64,000 bases of DNA from Lepeophtheirus salmonis (lineage: Eukaryota; Arthropoda; Copepoda; Siphonostomatoida; Caligidae). Numbering within the stretch: the stretch's first letter is position 1; every line of letters starts with the position of its first letter. The stretch covers positions 20,375,041-20,439,040 of the forward strand of contig NC_052137.2 of NCBI RefSeq assembly GCF_016086655.4. Direction: 5' to 3'. Positions 49,221 through 60,040 of the stretch are shown in pieces. The position numbers and the translations under genes were made by a program. The notes under the pieces were generated by a model, which did no database searches, had not been told where the DNA came from, and saw only the letters and a list, made by a program, of their open reading frames with translations.

Positions 49221-51151
49221 ATTTTCTAGAAGTCATTTTTTCATTGATGTCAATTTTCTCGAGAACAATTTTCTGATGGCAATATTCTAGAGGGCAATTT
49301 TTCGGGTAAATCTGTATGCACGCATTTGATTATATATAATTTGAAAAGAGGATATGAATAAGATACATTATTTCATGTAAATGAAAATAACAGCTGCATT
49401 CATAACAATGTTATAATTTAATGAAGGAGAGAGTAGAATTCGTTGGATCAATTTGAGACCCTAGGGTGTATTTTGAAAAAAAAAATCATATAATAATGTT
49501 ATCTCATTTGAAAAACTATATTATAATTAAATATTTTTTTCTCTGGAAAAATAATTATTTACTTCCTATAACAAGTATTAACTCAGGCATTTCCTAAGCC
49601 CATTATTATTCATAAAATGGGATTATTATATTTAGGCAATGTTAATACGAATTATATTGAACTTACGATTTATGTTTCAATCCATATTGACATAGCAAAA
49701 ATAAAGGTCTTTAAGAATAAATGTGTACACAATTTAGCAAAGCCTTTATTTTTCCCTTTTCTATTAATCTTCATAATTAATCTCTATTACAGAAAGTAAG
49801 CATTTAAAAATTCCTTTAAGGGCTAATTTTCCATTTATTTAAAAAAAAACAAAAAAACACACACATTTTTTAAGGGTATTCTACAAATTATTTCCTTCCG
49901 TATTCGATTAATTTTAAAATGTGTAAAAGTATTAAATATATATGTGGACCGTCATCACAAAAGTAAGCTAGAAGGATTTTTATCAAAATTGGGTATGAAC
50001 GACATATTTTTATTTCGACATCGTATTGCATATTTCTATCGACAGATTCCCTTGGAGGCGTCGTAAATTGAACTTAAGCGAAAAAAATTTAATGATCCCC
50101 ATGAAATATTTAGAAATTGATTTATTTTATGTTAAAGATCTGGGCTAAGTCTAATATTTCAAATGAAGGCTCTTAAATTGGTTAAGATTCTTAGATTTTT
50201 AAAATCATCCCATAAATTATTTATCAAATCTCAATCCCTGTTTGTCAGTATGCTAAGAAATACTAATTTAGAGAGAGGGAAAGTCTTTCATGAGGCGTGC
50301 ACACAGTCTAGAAGTGGTTTAAAGATTTCCATAGAAATGCTGAATTTTCCTTAATTAAATAGGAAAAATCAATTTAATGTTACATATATTTAATGTAGAT
50401 AAACTCTTAATTTTTGAACCAGTTTAATTTTTTTTCAATCCATTGCTTTTTTAAATTGCACCATTTTCTAGAAAATAAGTAATCAAGATGGCCTTTAAAT
50501 TCACAAAAATGGTAAAATAGATCAAATTAAAGTTATAATGAATTTTTTTACATTCAATTATTTAGTATCTTTTAAAGTTTTTTTTTTAATTTGTTGATGC
50601 AATGTATATTAATTTTAACCCAACATTAGCACCTTCAATATTTATTATTGTGCAATATGAAGGTACTTTGTCTTAATTTTTGACCGTTCTTTTCTTTTCA
50701 ATAATAATTATATATTGCCTGTAGAGCGTTGGAAGATATTCATACACTCAATTTTTATATTATACAATTCAATTGAAGGTATTTAAAAGTATCAACTTTT
50801 GCACCATACTATACTCTGTAATTCCTGAAAATTTTATATCATTCTCCTGATGTTTAAGAAAGTTGTGTTGTTTTTTAGAATTATCATCATATTTTGTTAG
50901 ATTACAGATTTTGGTGTAGGTTATAAAATGAGAAGTAAAAAAAAAGGTGTGGAGTTTCAATGATAAATTGGTCATAGGTATTATCTTTTTTACCATTATC
51001 TATTAGATAAAACAGTTTTAAAGAGAAAAATTGAATTAATTGCTTTTTTTGCAACATATCAACTTTTTGGTCCTTGAAAAAAAAAAATCAAATATTTTTT
51101 GTCAAACTTAGAATGGACCAAAATATGGATGAATAGCAGTAGTTTTCAGAC

Positions 51152-51230
51152 CCACTTGTTAATTAGGCAGATCAGTAGATAAATCACTATAAATGTGGTG
51201 AAATTGCGGCAATTTTTTCTAGATAGTGAT
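51152..51230 (+). repeat. Dispersed repeat E, copy 2
   Basis: Partner of 49143-49220, same orientation, with about 5 differences over 75 bases by eye. It is the best conserved repeat pair in the window, so it is probably a younger element than the others. Confidence 0.75.
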
Positions 51231-51339
51231 AAATAGTTGTAAAACTACTCAGGAAAATATTTATTGTTGCTTCTCTAAAGTTTAAATTATACGCTTGTTT
51301 ATGAAAATTGCTAAAATTACCTTTATAACTACCAAATCT

Positions 51340-51540
51340 ACAAAATATATTGTTACAAATGTCTGGCATTACCCACCGGTATTGTTGCTCGTCTGTATTT
51401 GACAAATGAACCAGCTCGAGTAAGGATTTTTGGGACTTTTGCTTCGGGCAGAAAGAGGATGCCTCTATTTGACCATTGCACTACGGGTAAATCAACTATC
51501 CAATGTTTTTTGCATGGTCCTCTAGACACCAAAGATGTAT
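51340..51540 (+). other. Unrecognised coding-like segment
   Basis: A frame without ATG reads CLALPTGIVARLYLTNEPAR, then VRIFGTFASGRKRMPLFD and STIQCFLHGPLDTKDV, ending in TAA at about 51540. Its codon content is less AT-biased than the surroundings and it is open for at least 65 codons. I recognise no family. It may be a fragment of a mobile element, lying between repeat E and a SINE-like copy. Confidence 0.3.
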
Positions 51541-51593
51541 AAAATAAGTCCTAGAATGCATGATCAGCTTAATCTAGTTAATAATCTATATAG

Positions 51594-51985
51594 TGTTTTA
51601 TTGTTTTTTTACCAAAGTTGCTGTTATTATTATTTAGTTGATGACAAGGGAACATCTAAGTATAAAGTAATAACTGGTTGCATGGGTTAATAAAATATGA
51701 GGGTTTGCCAAGGAGTTATTATTGCAAGTCCTTGTTGAATTTAGAGTAGAATAGAGGATCTACATCGGAGTAATTCCAGTCTATATGTCCTTGACGGAGT
51801 GGGGTTTGTGTTTATTTCCTTCCTCTCACGGCTGCTTGAAGCGGATCTAACAATAGTCCTAACAGTTAAGCAGCCTTCCTTGCAACATTCCACAAATCGT
51901 CCAGACTACCATATTATTTTTTTCTTTTTTTGTAACGGCAGGACAATTTTATGCATCACTGCCTATATATGTGTTTCATGAACGA
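51594..51985 (+). repeat. SINE-like repeat, forward copy
   Basis: Landmarks in order: TTTAGTTGATGACAAGGGAA, AAGTATAAAGTAATAACTGG, GTTATTATTGCAAGTCCTTG, TAGAATAGAGGATCTACATC, GGGTTTGTGTTTATTTCCTT and TCTCACGGCTGCTTGAAGCG. The 60-codon ORF at 51799 is part of the repeat. Confidence 0.7.
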
Positions 51986-52347
51986 AAATAATGAACGTTT
52001 ATTTCTATATTCACGTAGTCTTCTGCTGTGTATATTAGACCTCCCATTTTCTGGTAAATACTTTTTCTACTTGAGACGGTCAAAAAACTGATTTGTGCAT
52101 AATTTAAAGCCCATCACACCATTTGTGGGGTGTTACAAAGTCATTTTAGTTTGAAATATAGACTTTTCTGTCAAAAATGGTCATTCTTCTTTGATTTATA
52201 ATTTTCTAGTATTATCAAAAATAACATATCAATATATAACACTAATTGATATGAGACTTGTTCAGCAAAAAGTCGGAAACCCCCAAATCATTGAGCACAT
52301 CTTAAAACCTTGAAATTATTAAGGGCATAATGTATTTAACTGATAAC

Positions 52348-52375
52348 AAAAAAAAAAAAAAAAAAAAAAAAAAAA
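52348..52375. repeat. A28 homopolymer
   Basis: Twenty-eight uninterrupted A. Confidence 0.9.
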
Positions 52376-52742
52376 TGTATATATAGAAAGTATGAAATTT
52401 GATATCTTATTTGAAACTGAACAAAAGGCTTAATAATGGCCAATTTGGAACACAAAATTCCATTTCTTAATTATCGGCAACACAAAAGGTTTATATGTAG
52501 ATAGAAAGAGTATTAACTGGAAAACGTCGAAGTAAGCAACGCCAAACTTTGAATAATTTCTCTAACATAAATTTGCCCAATAAAAAAAGAAAACACTTAT
52601 TGAGGAAATTTTAGTTTATCTTCCAAACTTTATGTGTCACAGTCGCTAATAAGCTTAAATCAGTATTATTACGGTCCCTGTGTACTAAATTGTGGTGCCT
52701 TAATGTCTCTCAGAAAAATAATAGTATTTAATAAAGGAATTT

Positions 52743-52920
52743 CTCAAGCCTCATGATTCCCAAAGGTGGGCATTGACCTCCTCCAATTTCAATAAGCCTC
52801 TTATACAAATACTTCTAAAAAATGAAAAAATAAAAAAATCACATAAACAATAAATAAAAATTTCCCTCATTGAAGACCTGCTTGCACCACTCTTGAGTGT
52901 AGCCATTGGTGAACCCCCTT
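52743..52920 (-). pseudogene. Possible tiny Tc1-like transposase remnant
   Basis: The minus strand reads FTNGYTQEWCKQVFNEG, then after AT-rich filler LYKRLIEIGGGQCPP. These recall the TQEW segment before the third catalytic strand and the usual C-terminal end. Both pieces are short, so the assignment is weak. Confidence 0.3.
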
Positions 52921-54249
52921 TGTACTATATAAAAGATTGTATTTGATTATTTTATAGTGGGATTAGACTAATTTATATACATTACATTGGTCATGCTATA
53001 TGTAATACCAAAGCATTAGCACAAGAACATTGCTATCTAAGAATTAAAAGTAAATAGATTGATGAAACTTAGCCAGATTAGACCTTAAAAGATTCATAAT
53101 ACCAATTAAATCTATTCTTAATTAATTTTCCTCCCTATTTCAAATTTTGATTGTAAATACGTGGCAACAATAACAAGAATGATGTTGCTCTGTGAGTCAC
53201 GTAAAACATAGCCAATAGTTTAAAAAAATATATTACATTTGTTATAATGACACTTGTCTATTATTTTACTTACATAAAATAGTCTTCATTTATCATTGAG
53301 TATATATATACATTTATCTAATGTAGGTATACATGTATAAATCAATATTTGTATATACATTTTGACAACTTGTTTATAAAGAAAATTAATTAATTTATGA
53401 ATAATATTTATAGAGTATTTCAACCAAATTTGAATCCAATAAAGATAGATTAATTATTTTACATAAATATTTGTGATGTATATTTAAAAAAAAAAAACAA
53501 GCTTTCCGTTTGGTAGAAATTTTCATTCCCAAGCTCCCAAAAAGAGAAAGTGTAACTGCTCCAAAATAGTAAGGAAGGTTACACGTCAAAGACCAAAACG
53601 CTTCAGGAAGTCATTTATTTCATCTTCTAATGATAAAAAGTAGGAAAAATTAAAAATGATGATTGGAGACGCCATAAATGCTATCAAATCTTCCTCGTTA
53701 TGGGAATTCTTATATGAATTTGTAATATATACTATTTCCTTCCCTTTGGCCACATCAGAAATAAGATGCTCACAGTAAAATTAGCTAGTATTAATAAAAA
53801 CCATAAAGAAGAATTCTTTATTACATGACGTCATTATTAATCAAAAGTGGAGACATATCTGAGAACACACCTAGAAAAACGATGACGGCTTTTCATCCAT
53901 AGTATTCAATATTATTGTTCAAAATAAATATCAAAAACAAGCCTTTATGTCTAAGCTCAAGCTTTTCAACTTATTTGACAAGTCAAACCCAAGGTTATGA
54001 TAATTTTTAAAGCCCTTTACTAGCCAAGAATAAGCATAAGCTTGTTTACCAAAAAGATGTGTAATATTCAATAATTAATTCTAAATATGTATTTTGCTAT
54101 GGAACATTTCATCAATGCGCTAATAAATAAAATGCCGCTTATCTACTAAATATACTACGTTCAAGTTTTAAAAGAAATGGAAATTGATATCATGAGTGTT
54201 TATATTGTCAGCTATGACTTTAGATGTAAAAAATATGAACTTAAACAAG

Positions 54250-54600
54250 CAGAAGTTTTAATAGTTACAACCTGAACAGTGTTTTTATTTTCCAAAGAGA
54301 AAGATTGTCGAAGTTTGAATGACAGAAATTAACACTGAGGATTAGTTCTGGAGTTAATAGTGTAAGTTCATATTGGACTCGGTGTAAAATTGATAATTAA
54401 CATTGGAGTATTCCCCTTTATAAATTTAATAGAAGGATTTGTGTATATTTCCTTACTATGACGTAATAACAAAGAATATGTTACTCTCTTTAATCTTCTG
54501 CATATTGTCAGGGTTACCACGTTCATTTTTGATTTCTTACTTTTTTAATATACCGTCTTGTCATAATTGTACAACTCTAGCTTTTCTCTTTTCAATCAAT
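54250..54600 (+). repeat. SINE-like repeat, forward copy
   Basis: AGTTACAACCTGAACAGTGT, TTTTATTTTCCAAAGAGAAA, GAGTTAATAGTGTAAGTTCA, TTGGACTCGGTGTAAAATTG, TGTGTATATTTCCTTACTAT and GTCAGGGTTACCACGTTCAT occur in family order. More diverged than the other copies. Confidence 0.6.
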
Positions 54601-55755
54601 GTGCGGTCTCCCTCTTTTCTTCTCATCAACTGATAACAGGGATACCTCAAAATCATACAACAATCTGTTGACCTAAATGTATTTTAATATCTAAATAATA
54701 TACATGCGTAAAAAGACAAATAAGATGGTGATTCGAAGAATATTTGAACAAGTGGACTATTACGTGACACACAATATAGATTATTGTGAATCAATCGAAA
54801 ATTCTACATATATTTTTCTATTAACCCATTCTTAGTGAACATCCTTTTTATAGGACGGTTTGTAAACCGATTAAAAAAAGAAATCTGCCAAATTAAATTA
54901 TGGTTTTTTGAATTTTTTTAAATTATGTATAGTAAAAAAGTTAAACTATTTTTTTTAATGAAAATTTCTATCAAATATGTATAAGTTTAAGCAAATTTGA
55001 GGAATCAAATTAGTGCCTATAGGTTATGATAAGGTTGCATGTATTACCTATAATAATACCTACAAAATTATAACTTTGAAAAAAAAACGAATCTAATAAA
55101 TAAAAAAAAAACAAAGTATCGTTTTGGACATTTAATTAAATTGACTAAACCTCGATTAAAAAGAGCTAAATATACAAATAAATCCTGAGTGGGATATGAA
55201 ATTGAGAATAAAATTTAGCCTAATTTAATGTTTCAGAAGTATACTAAAAAATTATTGGCGAAATAATGTAGACTGAAAGGAATAAGAACCATTTCTATAA
55301 ATTACGGGGTACATAATATCCCAGTTGAAGGGTTAAATAAACCATTTTTAATGCAATCACAAACTAATAATTCTAGTATATTATTTTTTTCTTTTATATG
55401 TTATTATAAAAAATTTAAAAAAAATAAAAATGAAATGTTTTTTGTTATAACTTATATCCATGAAATATTTGAATTCGTGTAAATATGAACTTTTCTGTAT
55501 GAACATGACTTTATAAAATTTAAAATGTTAGTAGGTAGTTATTTGGTGAGTTAACGCAAAAATAATTTTGAACAAAATCAAACAATGTGACAATGTCTAA
55601 TAATTTTTTTATATATTATATAAATAGGGTGTAATAACAAAATCCGGTGATTCAGGTTTCCGAATTTTCCAGTATATATTATAAAAAATGGTGTAAATCT
55701 TTATTGTTGCAAAAGTTATGCATAAACACTTTACTTAATATTAAAAAAAAACGCC

Positions 55756-56150
55756 ATGGAGTCAATAACAGAAGAGTTCAAGCCTATTAAAGAGAAAGAA
55801 CGCAGGTGTGCTGCAGTGATGATTTTGGTCTCTGTGGTGCTCCCCTGGCTCAAGGAAGTCACCAAAAACTGTCTGACAACGGGACTATGCCCCTGCCACA
55901 CCCTCAAGATTGGCTCCAGGAATATTGTTACGATTGAGTGTCAAAGGAAATTTGGCCTCCTAGCTCCCCCGACTTGAATCTGATATAGTCGTGTTTTTGT
56001 AGTTTGTTAGTTAATGGTCAACAGAAGTCCTCACACAATCTAAAAGTTCAGGAACTCTGTGTGGGTCCAGAATCAAATCGAGGCCGTTATTGAAACTATT
56101 ATGCCTGCCAGATATTATCAATTATTGTATTTTCTGCTCAGTTTTAGTTT
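55756..56150 (+). pseudogene. Tc1-like transposase remnant, C-terminal half
   Basis: From an AAVMILVSVV strand the frame continues WLKEVTKN. A shifted frame gives LPLPHPQDWLQEYCYD and KEIWPPSSPDLNLI, the block before the last catalytic residue. SLLVNGQQKSSHNLKVQELC and a C-terminal NYYACQIL-type end follow. Frameshifted at least twice with several stops. The 73-codon ORF at 55756-55977 is partly the ancestral frame. Confidence 0.75.
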
Positions 56151-56222
56151 TTTAATAAATCTTAACAAATGATAATTTGAAGAAGATATATCAGAAGTTT
56201 CGTTGTTATACCCAGTATATAC

Positions 56223-56405
56223 TGCCTAATATTTCAAAGATATATTAAGGTCCATTATAGGCATTGTATTCAACTTTCTAGTATAAGTTGAGATACTCAA
56301 AAATGTTGCACATAGCTTAAAGCTTTCGTAGCATATATAGGGCTTAATTAAACCCTAGTTTTGTCGGAAAAAATCAATTAATTTAGAAATATTATGTTGC
56401 AATTT
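56223..56405 (+). repeat. Dispersed repeat C, right-part relative
   Basis: GCCTAATATTTCAAAGATAT then CCATTATAGGCATTGTATTC matches 32229-32420 in the same orientation. Confidence 0.5.
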
Positions 56406-57266
56406 TTCTTTGCTTCCATAGGATTATGAGGATAATTTATTGATTGAAACGGACATTAATTCGTAAAACAATACAAAGGTAATCCAAGCTCAATTTAGGG
56501 ATACCTAAATCTAGCTTACTTTTCTCTTGACGGATGACATATTGTATTATGAGTATATATGAAAAGTAGATAAAAATATGCATCTATTTTATTTCCAATA
56601 TATATTTGAATTTAGAATATTATAGTTTATATATTTATATTTTTACTAGTGTATAAAGCAATGCTAATAACTCTATGTATTTTAGAATAAAAAACAAAGA
56701 TTCCATGTTTTGCTTTTTAAGAAAAGGTATATTTTTTATATGCCCCCCCCCTCCCCTATTAAAAATTCCCAGAGATGGAGAAGTAGGTCAAGACTGATAA
56801 ACAACGCTCCTTGTTTGGATGTTGTTTGTCAACTTTGTGATTAATTATTATTATATTGCTAGTGGTGTGCCTCCACCAGATAAGGAGTCTATGATATTAA
56901 TCTACACATAGCCTTGGATTCCATGTGATATTCGTATGCTTTGCCGCGCTCCTGAACCCTCAAAACAATGTCTCTGTTTTGAGAAATTCATCAAAGGAAG
57001 GAGAAGTGAAAACAAGCCAATCCAGTTGGTCTAGTCTCACTCCGAAGTGACACCAAACTATGTCCTCCACAACTCTTAATAAGGGTGCAACCATTTGCTA
57101 AGTTTTTGCTTGTACTTCCTTCGCATTGATGCGTGACATATCGTATTATAAGTATAGATGAAAAAAATATAGATGACAATTATATTTTTAATATATGTCT
57201 TTCGTTCGTCACATACAATCAACTATAAAATAATTTTATTGTTGTATGTATGTTTGTTAGTTTGCT

Positions 57267-57752
57267 AATAAAAGCGCATAACAAGGGCATTTATTTCAAA
57301 AAAAGAGACAGATACAGGCATTAAACATAAAGTAAAAGTTGCTCATAATTTAGATTTACGTACCAAAAGCTATGTTTCATATTCAGATCAGACCAGATAC
57401 CTGGGCACTTGAGGGAAAGCTAATTTTTTTGCAAATAAGATGATTTTTTTTCATAAAATAAAATTGATTCTCGGTGTCTAAAATTTTTTAAGGTATGAGT
57501 ATTGGATTTGAAAATGCACAAAACAAATTATTGAACAACGGAAAAGGGGAGAATTTATATTGAATACAAATTAAAAACAGGAATTAGTTCGGAGTATTAG
57601 AGAGTTTGTCTCAGTATGTATCTTCATTATGGTTGAAAGAGGAACATACTTCCAATTATTATGTTGTATATCAACAAGTTTTACTCAATTCTGGAGTTGT
57701 TTAAAGCATTAATAAAATAATTCAAAATAAAATATACATTATGGGTACGTCT
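57267..57752 (+). repeat. Dispersed repeat A, copy 2
   Basis: Partner of 14256-14684 in the same orientation. It has GGGCATTTATTTCAAAAAAA at its left and TTATGGGTACGTC at its right end. Relative to copy 1 it carries an insertion of about 40 bp (57615-57660). Confidence 0.65.
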
Positions 57753-58262
57753 TAGTGTATATTTAATAAAATACAATATATATGTATGTACTATCTACAT
57801 AAATAGGTAGGTATAACCCTAGTAAATAAAAAAGTTTTTCAAAATACTAATAACAAAATATTTTTTTATTCAACTTGGCAGGATTTTCATATAAAATAAA
57901 GTAATACGTAAAAAAAGCTCTATATCCGTATTACCATTAATTTTTTACCAATAATTAATATTCCCCTCCTTACTCATCTTGAACGAAAAGATTTTCTTGC
58001 TTCTCTCATTAAAAAATGTTACATTTCTTCTTCGTTGTATATTATATAACATATGGTACATAATAATTGATGGAAATCATAGGGCATGAAATATTCTTTA
58101 AAAATATAATTAATTTTCAAATAATCTAATAATTACAACTAATTGTATCATTCAATGATTTTTAACCAGAATATTTTCATACATTCTAACACAAGCTACC
58201 TACTCGGTAAATCCGTAGTAAACACACGTACATTGTGATAACTTTTTTTATATTTTATCAGC

Positions 58263-58592
58263 TTGGAAAATATAATAAATATTCTACTATTAGTCTTCTT
58301 TTCCCATGTGTTCACTCAATTAATCATGGTTTCCAGGGAGGAGAGTCGTGGAGACTCTGGTCTAGTGCTCATCAAGCTGACTGAGTACTTAATGAGCACA
58401 GTCTATGCCGTCATAAACAAGTACAAAATAACTGGAAAGCTCCTATATGAAGAATGTTACCTACTTTTTGATAAGAAACGGATCTTGAGATTCTTTGCCG
58501 GGTTGTTTGAGTCTACGATCGCCAACCAAAGTATCTCCATAGCTGTTGAATCCAAAGGCCACATTGAACCCTCATTTTTTGTTTTGTCATAA
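58263..58592 (+). pseudogene. Probable Tc1-like remnant, N- and C-terminal parts fused
   Basis: An open frame of 109 codons. MENIINILLLVFFSHVFTQL at the start looks like a chance hydrophobic leader. Then SREESRGDSGLVLIKL and STVYAVINKYKITGK resemble the first helix-turn-helix of a Tc1-like transposase. The end, IANQSISIAVESKGHIEP, resembles the usual GGHIE-type C-terminus. If so, an internal deletion happened to leave the frame open. An acceptor-like TTTTATCAG lies at 58252-58260, so an exon of an unknown gene remains possible. Confidence 0.4.
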
Positions 58593-58620
58593 ATTAGTTA
58601 ATAAATATCAAAGAAAGTAT

Positions 58621-59739
58621 ATTTATATATCATTTGTGAAAAAGCTTGTTTTGTCCAGATTTATCTGTAAGACCCTCTACATCATAGTTTGCAAACTTTT
58701 TAACTTTTTTACTTAGCTATTTTAATCTATAAATATTTCGTTTTTGGGATTATACTGTCGGGATTGACATTCTAAATCGTTACTCTAATCCACAGTTGTA
58801 TAATAGTAAGTCAAGTTGGACTTACCAACTTATGACATGTCTCGAGTATAGATACATAACTGCATTGATCCAAATGTTCATCAATTCTTCTTTTTGTTTA
58901 TTGAGGTATAATACCATTTCAAGGTGTATCTAAAAAGTAAATATTTGTTATAGATTTGTTCTCTTTGTCTCTGGTTTTAGGAGTACTTGGGCTGATGGGT
59001 GTTTAAGAGTCAAGTATTAATCAAATCTTTAATCATAAAAAAACTCAAATAAAAGAAGAATTACAAGAATCTGTGATGATTTTCTTGAGTTTACCAGATT
59101 TGCCTAATCTAAGGTGAGGCATAATTAAGATGTCAAAACCCCAAAAGAAAAGGATAAAATTTTTATATTTATTCAGGTTGCATTACGGTTCCCTTGAAAG
59201 GGCTTTGATAAAAAAATTACTCCCATAATTCACACCTTTTGCCAGATACTCGGCTTTCAAAATTTTAAAAGATTTTATTGCAATGAAAGTTCCAAGAGTT
59301 ATCGACAAATATATTAATACTTTATTTTTATATATACTGTACCTCTACCCAAACGCCAGCAGGGGTATTTGCTGTTTCAAGCAACAAAAATTTGATCGCG
59401 AAAAAAATTGAAGATTGTAAAGCCTACCTACTAAAATTGAATGTATTAGACATGTGATTGCAAAGGAGTGTAAAAATGAAATAAATATTTATGAATTGAT
59501 CTTTTTTAAAAAGGTCTAATACATTTCAAGAACAATTATTTAAATTTTTCATCTCAAGCTGGACAACCCCTAAATAAAAAATTTGGAGTGACCCTCCTTG
59601 GATAAAAATCTGGTTACGGGTCTGTTCTGAAAATTGAATTCCCCTTTTTGTATTTTTTTTTCTAAATTTGACTTAAAATCCTACTTATAATATGATTTGT
59701 AAAAAGATTTTTTTTTCAACACAATTGAAATTTTAGAAA
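58621..59739. other. AT-rich non-coding stretch
   Basis: No supported gene or repeat. Confidence 0.55.
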
Positions 59740-60040
59740 TATTTCCAGCAAATCTTTATCTCTTTGGCAATCAAATCAGTGCTTACATGGAGGTTAGAAT
59801 CGACGATTTCCATTATTTTATCCATATTCTTGACAATATGCCATCCAGACCGTTGTGCATCTTTGACATAAATATTCGCAGAACAGAATCGACAAAAAAC
59901 CAAAATTGCGTATGATTAGCTGTTGCAATATCAGAAACATAGACACTTTTCACATTTTCGCCTTTATCGAAGAAAAACTGCAAAAAATGGCGATGTCTAA
60001 GCTTCTTTATGTTATAAAGATCAATTTGCTCAGCAAAAAT
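59740..60040 (-). pseudogene. mariner-type transposase remnant, N-terminal domain
   Basis: The minus strand reads RHRHFLQFFFDKGENVKSVY and ATANHTQFWF, then KDAQRSGWHIVKNMDKIMEI and STDLIAKEIKI across two frames. The order matches the N-terminal helix-turn-helix, the RSG-type linker and the second helix-turn-helix of mariner transposases. The R-P after RSG is changed to W-H. The catalytic domain is absent. Confidence 0.75.

Noticed and set aside
50163..50354. Plus-strand 63-codon frame (VFHEACTQSRSGLKISIEML)
   Set aside because: Slightly better composition than its neighbours, but short and without splice sites or similarity that I could defend.
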